A stretch of DNA of 64,000 bases from Prochilodus magdalenae. Taxonomy: Eukaryota; Chordata; Actinopteri; Characiformes; Prochilodontidae. Both the position numbers and the translations under genes were made by a program. How positions within the stretch are numbered: the first letter of the stretch is position 1; each line of letters begins with the position of its first letter. The notes under the pieces are model-generated. The model saw only the letters and a list, made by a program, of their open reading frames with translations. It ran no database searches and had not been told where the DNA came from. Below are positions 1 through 11,821 of this stretch, piece after piece. The stretch lies in assembly GCA_024036415.1 (NCBI GenBank), contig JAMWET010007208.1, positions 236,501 to 300,500 of the forward strand, written 5' to 3'.

Positions 1-287
1 TGCCTATTCCAATTGCCAGTATATAATACTGGGCTACCATATGGATTTGTGGAATAATGAGGTCATTCAGACATGTCTACTCACAGTAGTTTCGTATTTT
101 TAGTATAATTTATTTTTTATGAGTGCTAGTTTATAGTTTGATGTCTTAACTTTTATTCTAAAGCATTAAGAAAAACATAAGGAGAAACTTCTATGAGTAC
201 ACGTATCTAAATGTTGTGTAAATATAGTCTATTGATCTGTGCATCATGAGTATTCATTAACCTTAAAGAGTAAGACAACAGAATATA

Positions 288-533
288 TCGTTGCGGTCCA
301 AGCAAAAACAAATATCTCCAAAACAGCTTTACAGGAGAGGCCAAAAACCTCATTTGACTTTAATGCAAGTCAATGGAACCAGACGTCTTTCCAAACAGTT
401 TTGGGCCATTTCTGTTGGTCCATTCATTATGAGATTCTCACTCAGTGTAAACAGCAGCCGACGTGTTCAAATGATGCACAAAAGTCAAAATGGACAAAAA
501 TGGAGATACATGTTTTTCATTGGACAGCGATGA
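288..533 (+). mobile_element. MITE family T, copy 1
   Basis: Short non-autonomous DNA transposon of about 250 bp, flanked by TA on both sides. It begins TCGTTGCGGTCC and ends with the near-complement GGACAGCGATGA; the inner part of the inverted repeat (TATCTCCA and complement) is also visible. It aligns over its whole length with the copies at 4179-4427 and, in inverse orientation, 20214-20462. The TA target points to the Tc1/mariner superfamily (established for that group); the autonomous partner is not identified here. Chance open frames through it code for nothing recognisable. Confidence 0.8.
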
Positions 534-565
534 TATATTGGAGGTGGAGATATGACAGAAATATA

Positions 566-718
566 GTACTGTACTCACTCAAGAGTACATGGGATATATC
601 AGTATGTGTTGTTCAGACATCTCATTAGTTGGAACTGTTAAGCGTAGGATTGTAGAGTGTTGAAGATAACCATCAGCATCCATTTAGCAGGGTGGGCCTA
701 AACTTTTGACTGGTACTG
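566..718 (+). repeat. Right end of a larger Tc1-like repeat
   Basis: About 150 bp similar by eye to 25033-25190. Both copies end in the complement of CAGTACCAGTCAAAAGTTT followed by TA, which looks like a Tc1-type terminal inverted repeat. In both places MITE T or a T-like sequence lies just upstream, so T may be part of, or inserted in, a larger element. The matching left end was not found; 100-215 resembles 46930-47040 and may belong to it. Confidence 0.5.
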
Positions 719-722
719 TATA

Positions 723-2380
723 TTTGTTTACATTTAGCTCATATAGCCCAAGTTCTTCTTAACTCACTTTCAGCATTAAAGCTTTTATTTTTAACATGTA
801 AACGGACAAATGAAAGAGTGTAAACTAAACGAACTAAATGAAACTTAGCTGAACTTGTTTTTTAGATGTAGCACACTTTATTATCTGCAAGAACCGAGCA
901 ACCAACCGTCCCGGCCATAGCATGAGTTGATCCCTGGTGATGCCATAGCTGTTCCTGTCCAGTTTTCCTTGGTTACATGTTACTATGTCCATTGACTGCT
1001 GAAAATGTTGTTCAAAAATAACCTGGCCTTGTGAAATAATTTATAACCAGGTATACTTTTTTAGCCACTAGGCATTTAAAACGTTAAGACTTCCTCCTTG
1101 AAGGTACCACAGAATGTGTTCAGTATTTAAATAGCTCTCTGACATCTATACTGAGCATTGTAAATATTGGTCGGAGGGTGAAAAATGACAGTTGCAATTT
1201 TACACTTAGTCCTAGAATGAAAAGTCTTTTTCTGAATATTATGATGAGCTCTGTTTTGATTGGCTGGTTTACAGGGAGACACCACAATGACCACACAGAA
1301 GCAACATGTTTGAAATAGCTAACTACAGTTACCTATACTAGCTACTTGCTTTTAAAGTTTAAGAACACAGTAGAAACAATCTTACTTTCCATGAAGCTTT
1401 TAGTGTAATATGATCTGCTTCAACCGGCAAAAAGTAAATAGCATCACTCAGCATGGCTGCTACTTACAGGTCTGTTGGTGTTGGGATGCCAATATAGGTG
1501 GAACTGATATACTGTGAACCTCAAACACTGCTGTTCCTCCCTCAAATACAAATCTCACAGTTACCAAAGAGGACAGATTTCAAAATCCTAAACTGCTACA
1601 TAACAGCCTTGACTCATTAATAACCAATGTTTATGCAAGCGACAGCACAGCATTAGCACAAAAATGGTGGACTATGTGCGGAAATCTACTGCTCCAGGCT
1701 ATTAAGCCTGGCTAGGAAGAGGATGTTGTTCATTTTTAAACAAGATGTTTAAAAAGTTGCTTCATATTCACCAGCTTCTTAATCGAATGTTCCAATCCGC
1801 CTAAATGCTGGAGCTTGAACAGGAACCAGAATCCAACTGCAGCACAATTTAAGGTACGGGAAAATTTGCAAAGCAAGAAAAGGAAGCCAACTTTAGCTCC
1901 CCACATGTTTAACAAGATCCCGGAGCGCTTTAACTCGATGTTAGCTTACTTGGCATATTTTACTCTGGACAGTGTTTCAAAGCTTGGACAATATCGAGTA
2001 GGTTTGGTCAGTGTTTGAACTAAAGAGACAGAGGAGAGGAGCAGTCCTATGTACTGAGCTCTCCTTATTCAACCAGGCAGTGCAAGTACACTTTTCCTTT
2101 GGATTTCACTTTCATGGTGCACGGTTCAAGATCTTGCCCCAGCTGACTGGCTGAGGAACTGATGTCTTCCGTAAGCTCACAGCTGCCTCTCCTCGTCTGT
2201 GAGTTGCACTCGAACACCCAACTAACACTACAGCTGACAGATAACATGCATGTACTTGGTGCACTCACCCAAAAGGAAACATCATCGCAGGCAGGCCCAG
2301 GTTTATGATTCTACGACTAGAAAAAGGTGAAAGATGGGAATGATGTTCTTTTGAAACACTTTTTTAAATGAGCCGAGGGA
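723..2380. other. AT-rich non-coding DNA
   Basis: No coding frame, RNA gene or recognised repeat. Short chance frames around 1815-2018 (+) and 2065-2268 (-) have no domain or splice context. I see nothing here that can be assigned. Confidence 0.5.
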
Positions 2381-2440
2381 TCCCGAGTGGCGCAACCGGC
2401 TACCCGGCAAAACACGATACCTTGGCAAGTGAAACCTAGC
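2381..2440 (+). repeat. Possible fragment of a tRNA-derived SINE head
   Basis: Contains GATCCCGAGTGGCGCAACCG, which resembles the A-box region of some fish tRNA-derived SINEs. No clear B box follows, so this is at most a broken head. Confidence 0.25.
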
Positions 2441-3314
2441 ATTTAACTGTCAGCTGAAACGTCTTGATCGTGACAGGGCCTAGTTTTGACTACAGCGTGA
2501 TTTCAGTTTAACGTTTCCTGGTGTGGTAAATACTGCTTGGCTTTTGATTTCATCACAATCCGGACATTTTCTTTGACAGATACTTAAACAGTGGTGAGCT
2601 CAAGCTAAAGAAAGTCTGTTGAGATTGATAGTGCTGTCTGGTCAGGCTCTGTGGTCGGTGAAAGTGCTGTAGGGACAGTGTCTCCTCTCTCTCTCTCTAT
2701 CAGTCCAGAGCCTGAGCTGACAGACCGACTCTGGTCGTGTGTCACATTCTGGACGGAGTTATCTGAGTGTGAGAGGAGCAGGGCACGACCCGGGATAAGA
2801 GAGGAATGGAAACAATGCCATCAACTGTCATTAGAAGAGAATGTGTTGGCCCATGCGGGTGTTGTGGGCCAGCGCAGTCTAGCCCTCCCCCTTCCCTATT
2901 TGCATTACTTACTGGAAGGGGCGAAGGGGTTGATGGGGGGTACTTCCCCCCCCATCAGAAGAGTGGTGGCTCAGAGCATGTAAATAATAATATAGAAATA
3001 AGAACAAAGCTTTTTCCTGATACAAGTTTGTTTGGTTTGAGTGTGACACGAAACTGTAACTGTACTAATGATACTGTTAAGTAGAACTACTACTAACTAT
3101 GTACTACTGCATGCGTGAGTAATAAGTGTTAGCAGCTGGTAGCAGGCTACTCACATCTTGGAACGTTTTTATGGACTGTGAGTTTAATTAAAGCAGAAAA
3201 TCACATAGCAATTTTACCTCTGTGTCATACAATGTAAAGTGGACTAAAACCTGCTGAAGAGTGGTAAGTTTGAACTGTAATGCACAACCTTAAGTGGCTT
3301 TCCATGAACTTAAT
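2441..3314. other. Non-coding DNA with a GC-richer block
   Basis: 2640-2990 is richer in GC than its surroundings and includes a short CT run near 2680-2700 and C/G runs near 2880-2960. Two overlapping chance frames (2651-2983 and 2806-3084) run through it without a recognisable domain. The rest is AT-rich and unassigned. Confidence 0.4.
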
Positions 3315-3815
3315 TTGCTTGCCCCCTGAAAGAATCAACCGGCAGGAATGAAACTTTGTGGGCACCACGGAGAGAAAACAGACTAATTGTCCGACATGTA
3401 AGTGACTCAGCAGCCACGACTGCGGACATTCAACAAGCAGTGATCCCCTGGATGAGCCATGCTGTTAGTAACATCATTGGCAAACAGCTACATGCAGACT
3501 TTTATGAACACTGTGCTTAACGCCACGTCAGCATCGCCAAAGACTGCAGCGGTGTCATGCCAGACTGTCATGGAGTGATTCGGAATCGCAGTGGGTCATG
3601 CTCAGTGACGAGTTCCACTTTTGTCTAGGTGGAGATAAGCAATAAATCCACCTTTGAGGCATTATGGTTGGCGTCAAGATAAACCATTAGGAGCTCCATG
3701 CCCAGACATCTTGTATATGTTGCATTAGCAAACATGGAGGCCCAACGCCATACTGAAAGACACTACTTTTGTATGTGTAGCTCAGTAAATATGGGCCATA
3801 TCAGTCTAAACTTAT
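3315..3815 (+). mobile_element. Tc1/mariner-like family C, broken copy
   Basis: Internally deleted remnant of a Tc1/mariner-like transposon that recurs at 15887, 19953, 29469, 34177, 38200, 58909 and 62165. It starts near a degenerate form of the GCACCCAGAAGGAATCAACC terminal region. At about 3576-3629 one frame reads ESQWVMLSDEFHFCLGGD, which contains an SDE-type first catalytic aspartate motif as in IS630/Tc1/mariner transposases. Downstream it passes straight to the element's 3' region (GTATGTGTAGCTCA near 3770). Stops, frameshifts and deletions leave no functional transposase. Confidence 0.7.
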
Positions 3816-4178
3816 TTTCTACCTATTTATGAAAAGTTACATAGGCATCCTGGGCCTGGAGTGGCAATGACAGAGATGCCATTGTATGTGTATTATCAAA
3901 ATGATTTTAAAGCTGTTTTGAGCTGAATTTTGAGATTTAATCATTATACAATAAGGCACTGTGGCTTTAAACTAGTGTTTGTGTTATCTGTGTTTCGTAA
4001 GGTATGCTGTATTGTGGCATTGTATTCCTCAGCCTCATTGGTCATGAAGAGAATTCATGATTTAATACCATTTTCATGTCTCACTATACTACCCAGCATG
4101 CCATCATACAACCATTGGGATTCAGCCAATTGTGGTGCAAACAAATAATGACTGCTAACCTAGCCAATGATATACATA

Positions 4179-4427
4179 TCGTCGCCGTCTAAAGAAAAAC
4201 AAGTATCTCCAAAATGGCAACTTTACAGGAGAGGCCAAAAACCTCATTTAGTTTTAATGCAAGTCAATGGAACCAGACATCTTTCCAAACACTATTGGGC
4301 CATTTCTGTTGATCCATTCATCATGAGGTTCTCACTCAGTGTAAACAGCAGACGCTGTGTTCAAACGATGCAAAAAAGTCAAAATTGACAAAATTGGAGA
4401 TGCATGTTTTTCATTGGACAGCGACGA
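4179..4427 (+). mobile_element. MITE family T, copy 2
   Basis: Same orientation as copy 1. Starts TCGTCGCCGTCTAAAGAAAA and ends GACAGCGACGA, with TA at each side. The interior matches copy 1 closely, including the block AGGAGAGGCCAAAAACCTCA. Confidence 0.85.
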
Positions 4428-5991
4428 TATTAATAATACAAGCAAAGAAGGTGTTGAGCAAAGTGCTGTTTGTTTTTTGGGCTATCCATCAAGCGTCACT
4501 AATGTCTGCCGAGTGTAATACACCTGTATGTGGAAAATGGATCGAACCTCGGTAAGGAGTCAGCTACTCTGCTAGCATTAGCTTTTTAGCTGATTGTCCT
4601 CCCCATTAAATAGTTCATTTCTGTTGTTGGTGCAATCTATCCTCTCTGTTGTAATGATGATTTGAAGGCAGTTATGCTGTTTCTCAGTTATGTGGTTGCA
4701 ATAAGATATTTTATTTCTTAGCATTAACATTTGCTACTGCATTCATCAGACAATTTGGAACAGACCGCCACCGAAATCCAACGTGTTTGGAAAATAGCTC
4801 TTCAAAATACATCAAGGGGTAGTTTTTTCTAGTCTTTAATCTGGAAAATCTGCTCTAGAGACTACTGGAGTGCTGCTGTGGAATGCTGCAAGGCCTGTTT
4901 ACAATAGATATAGCAATGGTTACCCATTTTAATCAAGTCTCTTTTCGTTCATTTGGATAGTTTCTGGAGTTCTATAAACATAGATGTTAAGAAAAGACAA
5001 ATTTGAGAGCAGAACATGGAGCATCAGTCAATTTAGGAGCACAGCAAATGGTGGAAAAGCTAAAACGTAGAAGCAAGACAGAGACAGCTCAAATGTCAAG
5101 CATGCTACTGTCATCACAGCCAGGTTTTTAAAGTCGGAGAGAGGACTGTTGGGAGCGGAGGCACAGACAGCGGACACCAGGAGTTTCTAAACACTCCTTA
5201 AAATAGAGTTTGGCTGAGTTGAAATAGAGTTCATGCCACGGTTTCCTGAGAAGGAAGGATTAGCTCATCTTTGCCGGCAGTCCCATCGGAGAATATGGAT
5301 GTGGATACCACAGCTTGGCTAATATTGGACCACTCCAGCCCCTCAACACACCCCTCACACAGAGACCGCACGTATGAGTGTTTACAAACTGATATTTCAT
5401 CTTAGAAACGCTATAAAAACATGCTAACAGATCCATCACAGCCACATGCTAATAAACAGTCCCTCTATTCACACTCAGCATTTTAACTCATAAACAAAGG
5501 TGCTTATAAAACTCGGTATCCATGTTCCAGCGCCATCTTTAATTTCCCGCTGTCAGCGGGGTGGCTTTGAAGCTGGCGACGATAGCAACACAAGCACACA
5601 GACACTCATGAAGACAATGGAAGCTGCAAATGCAATGCTAACCGCTACCCTGCCATTGCTGGGTATCTCTGTCTCGCTCTTGCTTGTACCTACACATACA
5701 GTGACAGCAGCTGATGGATGGTTGTGATTAAGTGAGTGTAACAGGAGAGCTGCTGTTTCACCTCTGGACACAATGGCACACTGTTGTATGTTGTTACACA
5801 ATAGTCCCTCCTTTTTGCCGTTCAGTCACACTGTAGTATACTTTCAAGTGGTATACACACTGGTTTTGGGTCCACCCTGACCAGCGCTGTTTTCTCAGCT
5901 ATGTTTGAGCCCAGTGTCATCATTCTCTTCAGTGCCTTTTTAATTATGGCTTTATTCTTTTATATGTTTACTGCTGCTGTCCAGCATTTTG
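4428..5991. other. Unassigned non-coding DNA
   Basis: Mixed-composition sequence with no recognised repeat, coding frame or RNA gene. Small frames at 5260-5445 (-), 5500-5727 (+) and 5553-5801 (-) overlap on opposite strands and carry no motif, so they are treated as chance. Confidence 0.45.
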
Positions 5992-6310
5992 GCATTATGG
6001 TGGTGCAGTGGGCAGAGCTGTGGCCTCAAAGCAAGAAGGGCTGATTCCCAGCTGCTGCATCGGGTGTCCTTTCTGTTTGGAGTTTGTATGTTCTCCTTGT
6101 GTCTGCATGGGTTTGCTCTAGGTGGGTTTCCTCCAAGTCCCTCCCACAGTCCGAAAACATTCAATCAGGTGAGTCGGAGATACTAAATTGCCCCTAGGTG
6201 TGAATATATGTTTGAATGTGCATGTCTGTGTGTCTGCCCTGTGTGGGTACTGCCTTCCGCCCAACGAATGCTAGGCTCCAGCACCCCTTGACCCAGAGGG
6301 ATAGGTGGCT
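5992..6310 (+). repeat. SINE-like dispersed repeat, full copy
   Basis: Belongs to a repeat family very common in fish genomes. It opens with a tRNA-like head (TGGTGCAGTGGGCAGAGC as A-box-like; GCTGATTCCCAGCTGC in the B-box position) and runs through GTGTCTGCATGGGTTTGC, GGAGATACTAAATTGCCCCT and GGCTCCAGCACCCCTTGACC. The same family occurs at 7645-7805 (3' half) and inverted at 17275-17661. The boxes are degenerate, so its class (tRNA-derived SINE or other) is an inference. Frames across it on both strands are not genes. Confidence 0.7.
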
Positions 6311-6680
6311 CAGAATAGAGATGTCATTTGTTGTATTGAGATGATTTAGCAATCCATGCCTTTGGATGGGGTTGAGTGGTTTCATGGTAATACAGTATAC
6401 TATATACAGTACATAACATATGGTAGTTATACTGTTCTATATTTCTGATTTGACATGTCAAATTTCTATTTCATCCTGACCGGCCAAAAAACACCTCATT
6501 CAGCCTATGTAAATGTACTGTTGTGTTGGCAAATAGGTGACATTGACAGAAAGAGATGAGAATCAGATAGCAACAGATAAGAGCTACACATCACAGGGCA
6601 GTTTCGGTTTCAGCTTTCTGTCACTCCAGCATCAGTCATTGACTTCATTCTTTCAGGTATCCTCTGAATAGGTCTGTCAC
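6157..6680 (+). repeat. Segmental duplication, copy A
   Basis: About 520 bp matching 7645-8168 at a constant offset of 1,488 bp, apart from small indels. The shared part begins inside the SINE-like repeat (ACATTCAATCAGGTGAGTCG) and continues through otherwise unique DNA to GAATAGGTCTGTCAC. It therefore records a local duplication, not two independent insertions. Confidence 0.85.
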
Positions 6681-7644
6681 TTAACTGGAACCTAGCAAGT
6701 TTGTGCTGTGGTACATTTGGCCTACTGATTAATGCCAGGATCCAGGAACGACACAATAGTTTTGTATTCAAAACTTCAGATTAGGCAATCATAGTGCCAT
6801 TAATTCTTGTCCAGTAGACTCGCGTCATTCACGTCCTTGTTGATCATGACTCAAAGAAACACTGTGTGTAATCCTGGAGGTTTTGGGTTCCAAAAAGAAA
6901 AATTAAAGTAAGAAAAAATGATCATAAAGCTGTTCCCAACTTTTATGAAAATGGGCTGCCTGGGCTGTCTATCCCTCAAAGAGAACATGAGGTAGAGATG
7001 GGGATAAAATGCTATAATCCCAAACACCACTAAACAGCTTTCTATCACTCCATCACCAGTAATTAGTGTTTATTCACCTACACTTGTTCCAGAAGTGCTT
7101 TAGGTGAGGTTAGTCAAAATCAAACCTGTATTGTGGTCTGTGGCACAGTTTGGATCTGTAGCTTGTTCACTAAGATAGCATTAGCTAGATCACTGTGCTG
7201 GTCACCAGCGCGCATCATTTGTTCACCAAGCGCTCACTTATGGATTCACTTCCCGCAAACCATTTTATGATCCGTTGTTCAGGGCAGTTACGATCATCTC
7301 ATTAGCAACATAAGCACAGAATGAGCAAACACTAGCACATCTATGGGTCCGAACCTTCAAAGCCCTGTGGCTATGCACCGAGACATCATTAGCTGAAAAA
7401 CATGTGGTCTTAATAACACCTCAAGAGTCAGAGATCAGTCCAGAGATCTAAGAGTCAGGTGGAAACAAACTCCTCCATTCTAGCCCCTGTTACTCTGTGT
7501 GAGTGATTCATACAATAATACCGCCATCTTCAAGATCAAGAGGTCAAGATCATGACTGCATTCATATATGTCATATATGCATTCAATTGTCAAGGTTACC
7601 TTCAGTGAGTCAAAGATCTGATCTACTGTAGATTTGAACATCTG
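6681..7644. other. Spacer between the two duplicated segments
   Basis: Unassigned non-coding DNA. A short block at 6960-6983 (GGGCTGTCTATCCCTCAAAG) recurs immediately after copy B at about 8169-8192, suggesting that copy B once extended further and lost about 280 bp. Confidence 0.5.
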
Positions 7645-8168
7645 ACATTCAATCAGGTGAGTCGGAGATACTAAATTGCCCCTAGGTGTGAATATGTGTT
7701 TGAACGTGCATGTCTGTGTGTCTGCCCTGTGTGGGTACTGCCTTTCACCCAACGAATGCTGGGATAGGCTCCAGCATCCCTTGACCCAGAGGAGTAGGTG
7801 GCTCAGGAGAACAGAGATGTCATTTGTTGTATTGAGATGATTTAGCAATCCAAGCCTTTGGATAGGGTAGAGTGGTTTCACGGTAATACAGTATACAGTA
7901 CATAACATATGGTAGTTATACTGTTCTATATTTCAAACTTGACATGTCAAATGTCTATTTCATCCTGACCGGCCAAAAAAAAACCTCATCCAGCCTATGG
8001 GAATGTACTGTTGTGTTGGCCAATAGGTGACTTGGACAGAAAGAGACGAAAATCAGATAGCAAGAGATAAGAGCTACACATCACAGGGCAGTTTCAGCTT
8101 CAGCTTTGTCACTCCAGCATCAGTCATTGACTTCATTTTCTCAGATATCCTTTGAATAGGTCTGTCAC
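7645..8168 (+). repeat. Segmental duplication, copy B
   Basis: Partner of 6157-6680. It carries only the 3' half of the SINE-like repeat (7645-7805) plus the following unique sequence including ACATATGGTAGTTATACTG and the CATCCTGACCGGCCAAAAA block. The 142-codon minus-strand frame at 7480-7908 overlaps this repeat and is not a gene. Confidence 0.85.
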
Positions 8169-11012
8169 ATGGGCTGTCTGTCCCTCAAAGATAGAAAACT
8201 CTGTGATTGCAAAACACTGTGCTGTAATTTCTTTAGAAGCCAACAGGCCTTTGGCTGTTAGAGATTTGTCAAATAATATGAGGACAATAAAACGTATTGG
8301 CAAGTCATTATTGCCAAGTGCCAGTTTTCATCACCTTGTGGTGAGCTATAAATGAATATATTGTAGCGTCCACACAGATGACTGAACCACCACAATGTTG
8401 ACTCAACCTCAACCAAACCAATGTTAACCTCAACCAAAACAGTGATTCTGAGAATCAGTAATGGATCAGTTTCTACCTGCTATCTGGGCAACATTCATCA
8501 GGTAATACCCTACCAATGAATCAAAACCCTAAGGCTAATGTCTCATTAGGTGAGCTCGTTTACCATCAAACAAAAAAAAAACAAGTTGTCAGGTAGAATT
8601 AAGCGAGGTATTGCTATTTAATCTGTCTGAATAGATCTGTTACACAAGCACTGGCTCAGGCCCATCTGTCCTTGCCTGATTCCAAAGTGCAGGTCGGCAC
8701 TTCAGACGGATCTATTTTCATATCAGTGACTAAGCATGAATGATTAGGCCCCTTGATTTCCCTGCACATCTGTTTAATTTCAAGTCAGCCAGTCTTCACG
8801 TAATGCAGTTAATAAGGGGAGAGAGAGAGAGAGAGAGATAGATAGATGAGAAAGACATTCTTTCTTCATCTGTAAACATCTGGCTTCTCCATCCCTCCTC
8901 ACACGCGGAGATAATGCTCTTTACAGCTCCTGGGGCAGGTGGCAGAACGGTGGGGAAAATCAAAATGGACGCTCCGTTTCCTCTCTCCTTTTCGCCTCAG
9001 GCCTGAAATCCTGGCTGAAGTACAGAGACTTTAATGAAGAGAGAGAGAGAGAGTCCGTGCAGCTCTAAAATATGTTAAGAATGTGAGGTGCCAAGGAAAG
9101 CAAATATTTTGGAGGTTTTTATTTTTTCATAAATGGTGGAAAGGTGGATGTTAGTTATGAGATGAATTGATATACGCAATGGCCAAGACAAAACATATAT
9201 AAGTATTGAATGGTGCTGAATTGCATGGCAGGACTTGGAAGGACGTCTGTACAAACTGACTGTAAACACACAAATGAGCAGCTACTCTAATTCTGCCTAA
9301 CACACTAAAAGACAGAGAGAGAGAGAGAGAGAGACATACAAGTTCAAAAAGTCTGGGGCAATGTGTGGCTAATGCTAATGAAAACAACATACTGATTTTT
9401 TTAACGTGTTTTCTTTTTTCAAAAACACTATTTTAGGTTTAATGTACATATGCACTCAGTACAAGTAGGTTACAGGCCACATGCTTCAAATAAGTTGCAA
9501 CAGGAACATGTTTACCACTGTGTTACATAACCTTACCTTTAACATCACTTAACAAATATTGGCAACTAAAGACACAAACTTGCTGAATGTGGCTGTTGGT
9601 TCAGTCAAGGACAGCAATAATGCCCATCCTTGCCAAGGTCACGTGAATGTCACACTTACCCACCGACTGATTCATTCTTGGTGCAACTGTTTGTGCAACT
9701 ACTCTTTTGATTGTGCAGTCATGTGGTGTTAGAATAAGCATGAGCATCCCTGGAAATATGCCATCTAGACGTGTAGATGTGTGTTTCCTCTAACTGAATA
9801 ATGCTACCTCATTCAGTTAGAACTAAAGTAAAGCCTTGATGACCAAGACATGTTACGTACAATTCTTCAAACCACTTAAAGAACTAAATCTATAAACTTT
9901 AAATTACATTATCCAGTAATACCACTTCCAATAACACCCTTCTTCCATCACTGAGAGTAAACACTCAGGTAACTTAGAGACCCTGTACTTCAATTGGGAA
10001 ACCAATACAGCCACAGTGTTACAATTGTCCCACTCATGTTGACTCTACACTTTCTTATAGTGTAGAGGCGGATGTAGATGTATTTGTAGACTGACCAGGA
10101 TCCCTTCTTAAATTTATGTGTATGTGTGTGTGTGGTCTGAGTGGTTTAGCCACAAGTTCCTGTGTGTGGTGACCAAGATGGTAAATCAGTTTGAACATAT
10201 GAAAATGCATCCAAGTAGGAAGTAAAATAATTCCTGGGATTTCTGTCTTTGCCAGCACTTCCCTCATTTGTATGAACTGAATAAAGACTGAGCGTTAATC
10301 CCCCCACCACCACACCCCACCTCCTCACATTTCTAGATTTGCCCAGCCGCGGTCTGGAGAGCAGAATCGCTTTACACGATACGTTAAATTCTGAAATGTG
10401 GTTGACTAGCGAGGCCAGAGACGTTTCTAGCTGCAAGTGGCATAAGCAGTTAAGGTGCCCAAACTACTTGGGTGGGGGGGCCAGGGGCACAGTAAGTAGT
10501 ATTTATTCGCTCATATTGTCATGTATTATGTTTTTCTTTAAATGTATATATTACATTTCCTCTATATACTGTATATAATGGTGTATTGAGAATGAATCAG
10601 TTTGTGGATGCCATACTCATTGCAGATTCAAGCTTGTATATGTGCCTTGGCACGGCGGTACCAAAACCACAAACCCTGGTTTCAGCCCCTATTTAAAAGT
10701 GTCTGGTATCAGGGCTCTTCTAATATATATGGTAATGGCTAAGATAGGCTTGGCTGAATAGGTGGATATGTGTGATGTTTTTTGACATTTCAAAATGGCC
10801 CAGTTTTACATGTATACTGGGGAGTAAAGGTCACATTTCGAAGTTTTACTACACAGTTGAGTCACATTATTATGACCTGCTATGGTGGCAGCACATAGCT
10901 CATGAACGTAGTCACGTTTTCGTGTCATTCCCTGGGTATACTCATCTATGTGGAAGGTGTTCTCAGTTAATTTGGGTATTAATCCATCCTTGCAGAGGAC
11001 GTGCAACCCATA
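8169..11012. other. Unassigned non-coding DNA with (GA)n tracts
   Basis: Purine (GA)n runs lie at about 8817-8840, 9038-9052 and 9314-9334. 8640-9060 is non-repetitive, moderately GC-rich and could hold conserved regulatory sequence, but nothing proves it. Frames at 9075-9390 and 10055-10578 overlap on both strands and lack motifs. Confidence 0.4.
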
Positions 11013-11091
11013 CGTGCTGATCGCCATGAGTTCAGACACTGCCCGAACAAGGGTCAGTGCTGATACCTAGGGATTAATACACAGACATATA

Positions 11092-11673
11092 CAGGGGTTG
11101 GACAATAAAACTGAAACACCTGGTTTTAGACCACAATCATTTATTAGTATATATATTTATATATTTATATATTATATTTATTTATATATTTATTAGTATG
11201 GTGTAGGGCCTTCTTTTGTGGCCAATACAGCGTCAGTTGGTCTTGGGAATGACATATACTGCGTCCTGCACAGTGGTCAGAGGGATTTTAAGCCATTCTT
11301 CTTGCAGGATAGTGGCCAGGTCAGTACGTGATGCTGGTGGAGGTTCGTCGTTCTTGGAGGTATGCTGACATTACCCTGGATACCGTGGCTCTTGATACAT
11401 AACAAAGACTTGCTGTCTTGGTCACAGATGCGCCAGCAAGACGTGCACCAACCATTTGTCCTCTTTTGAACTCTGGTATGTCACCCATAATGTTGTGTGC
11501 ATTGCAGTATTTTGAGCAGAACTGTGCTCTTACCTGCTAACTGAACCTTCACACTCTGCTCTTACTGGTGCAATGTGCAATTAATGAAGATTGGCCACCA
11601 GGCTGGTCCAATTTAGCCATGAGACCTCCCACACTAAAATGACAGGTGTTTCAGTTTCATTGTCCAACCCCTG
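11092..11673 (-). mobile_element. Tc1-like family A, copy 1 (internally deleted)
   Basis: Non-autonomous Tc1/mariner element flanked by TA. Ends are CAGGGGTTGGACAATAAAAC and its complement. The transposase remnant lies on the minus strand: the N-terminal DNA-binding part is joined directly to the C-terminal part at the same junction (GAACCTCCACCAGCATCACG on that strand) as in the copies at 50187 and 61518. About 50 bp of AT-rich simple sequence (11139-11192) has expanded near the left end, duplicating TTTATTAGTAT and making this the longest of the four copies. It sits in the 3' UTR of an older L2 fragment. Confidence 0.9.
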
Positions 11674-11821
11674 TATAAAGCAAAAACCTGGCAACCGAAA
11701 CCAGTGCTCACACCTAGAGAGAAGTATGGTCAGTATAAGTGCAAAAACAAAGTATTTCAACATCTACTAATGCTTTCTCACTTATGCTTTACCAAGAGAT
11801 TACATTTTTACATGGGTGTCT

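Noticed and set aside
7480..7908. 142-codon minus-strand open frame
   Set aside because: It overlaps the SINE-like repeat and the duplicated segment; the same peptide pieces appear in the frame at 6194-6385 because of the duplication.
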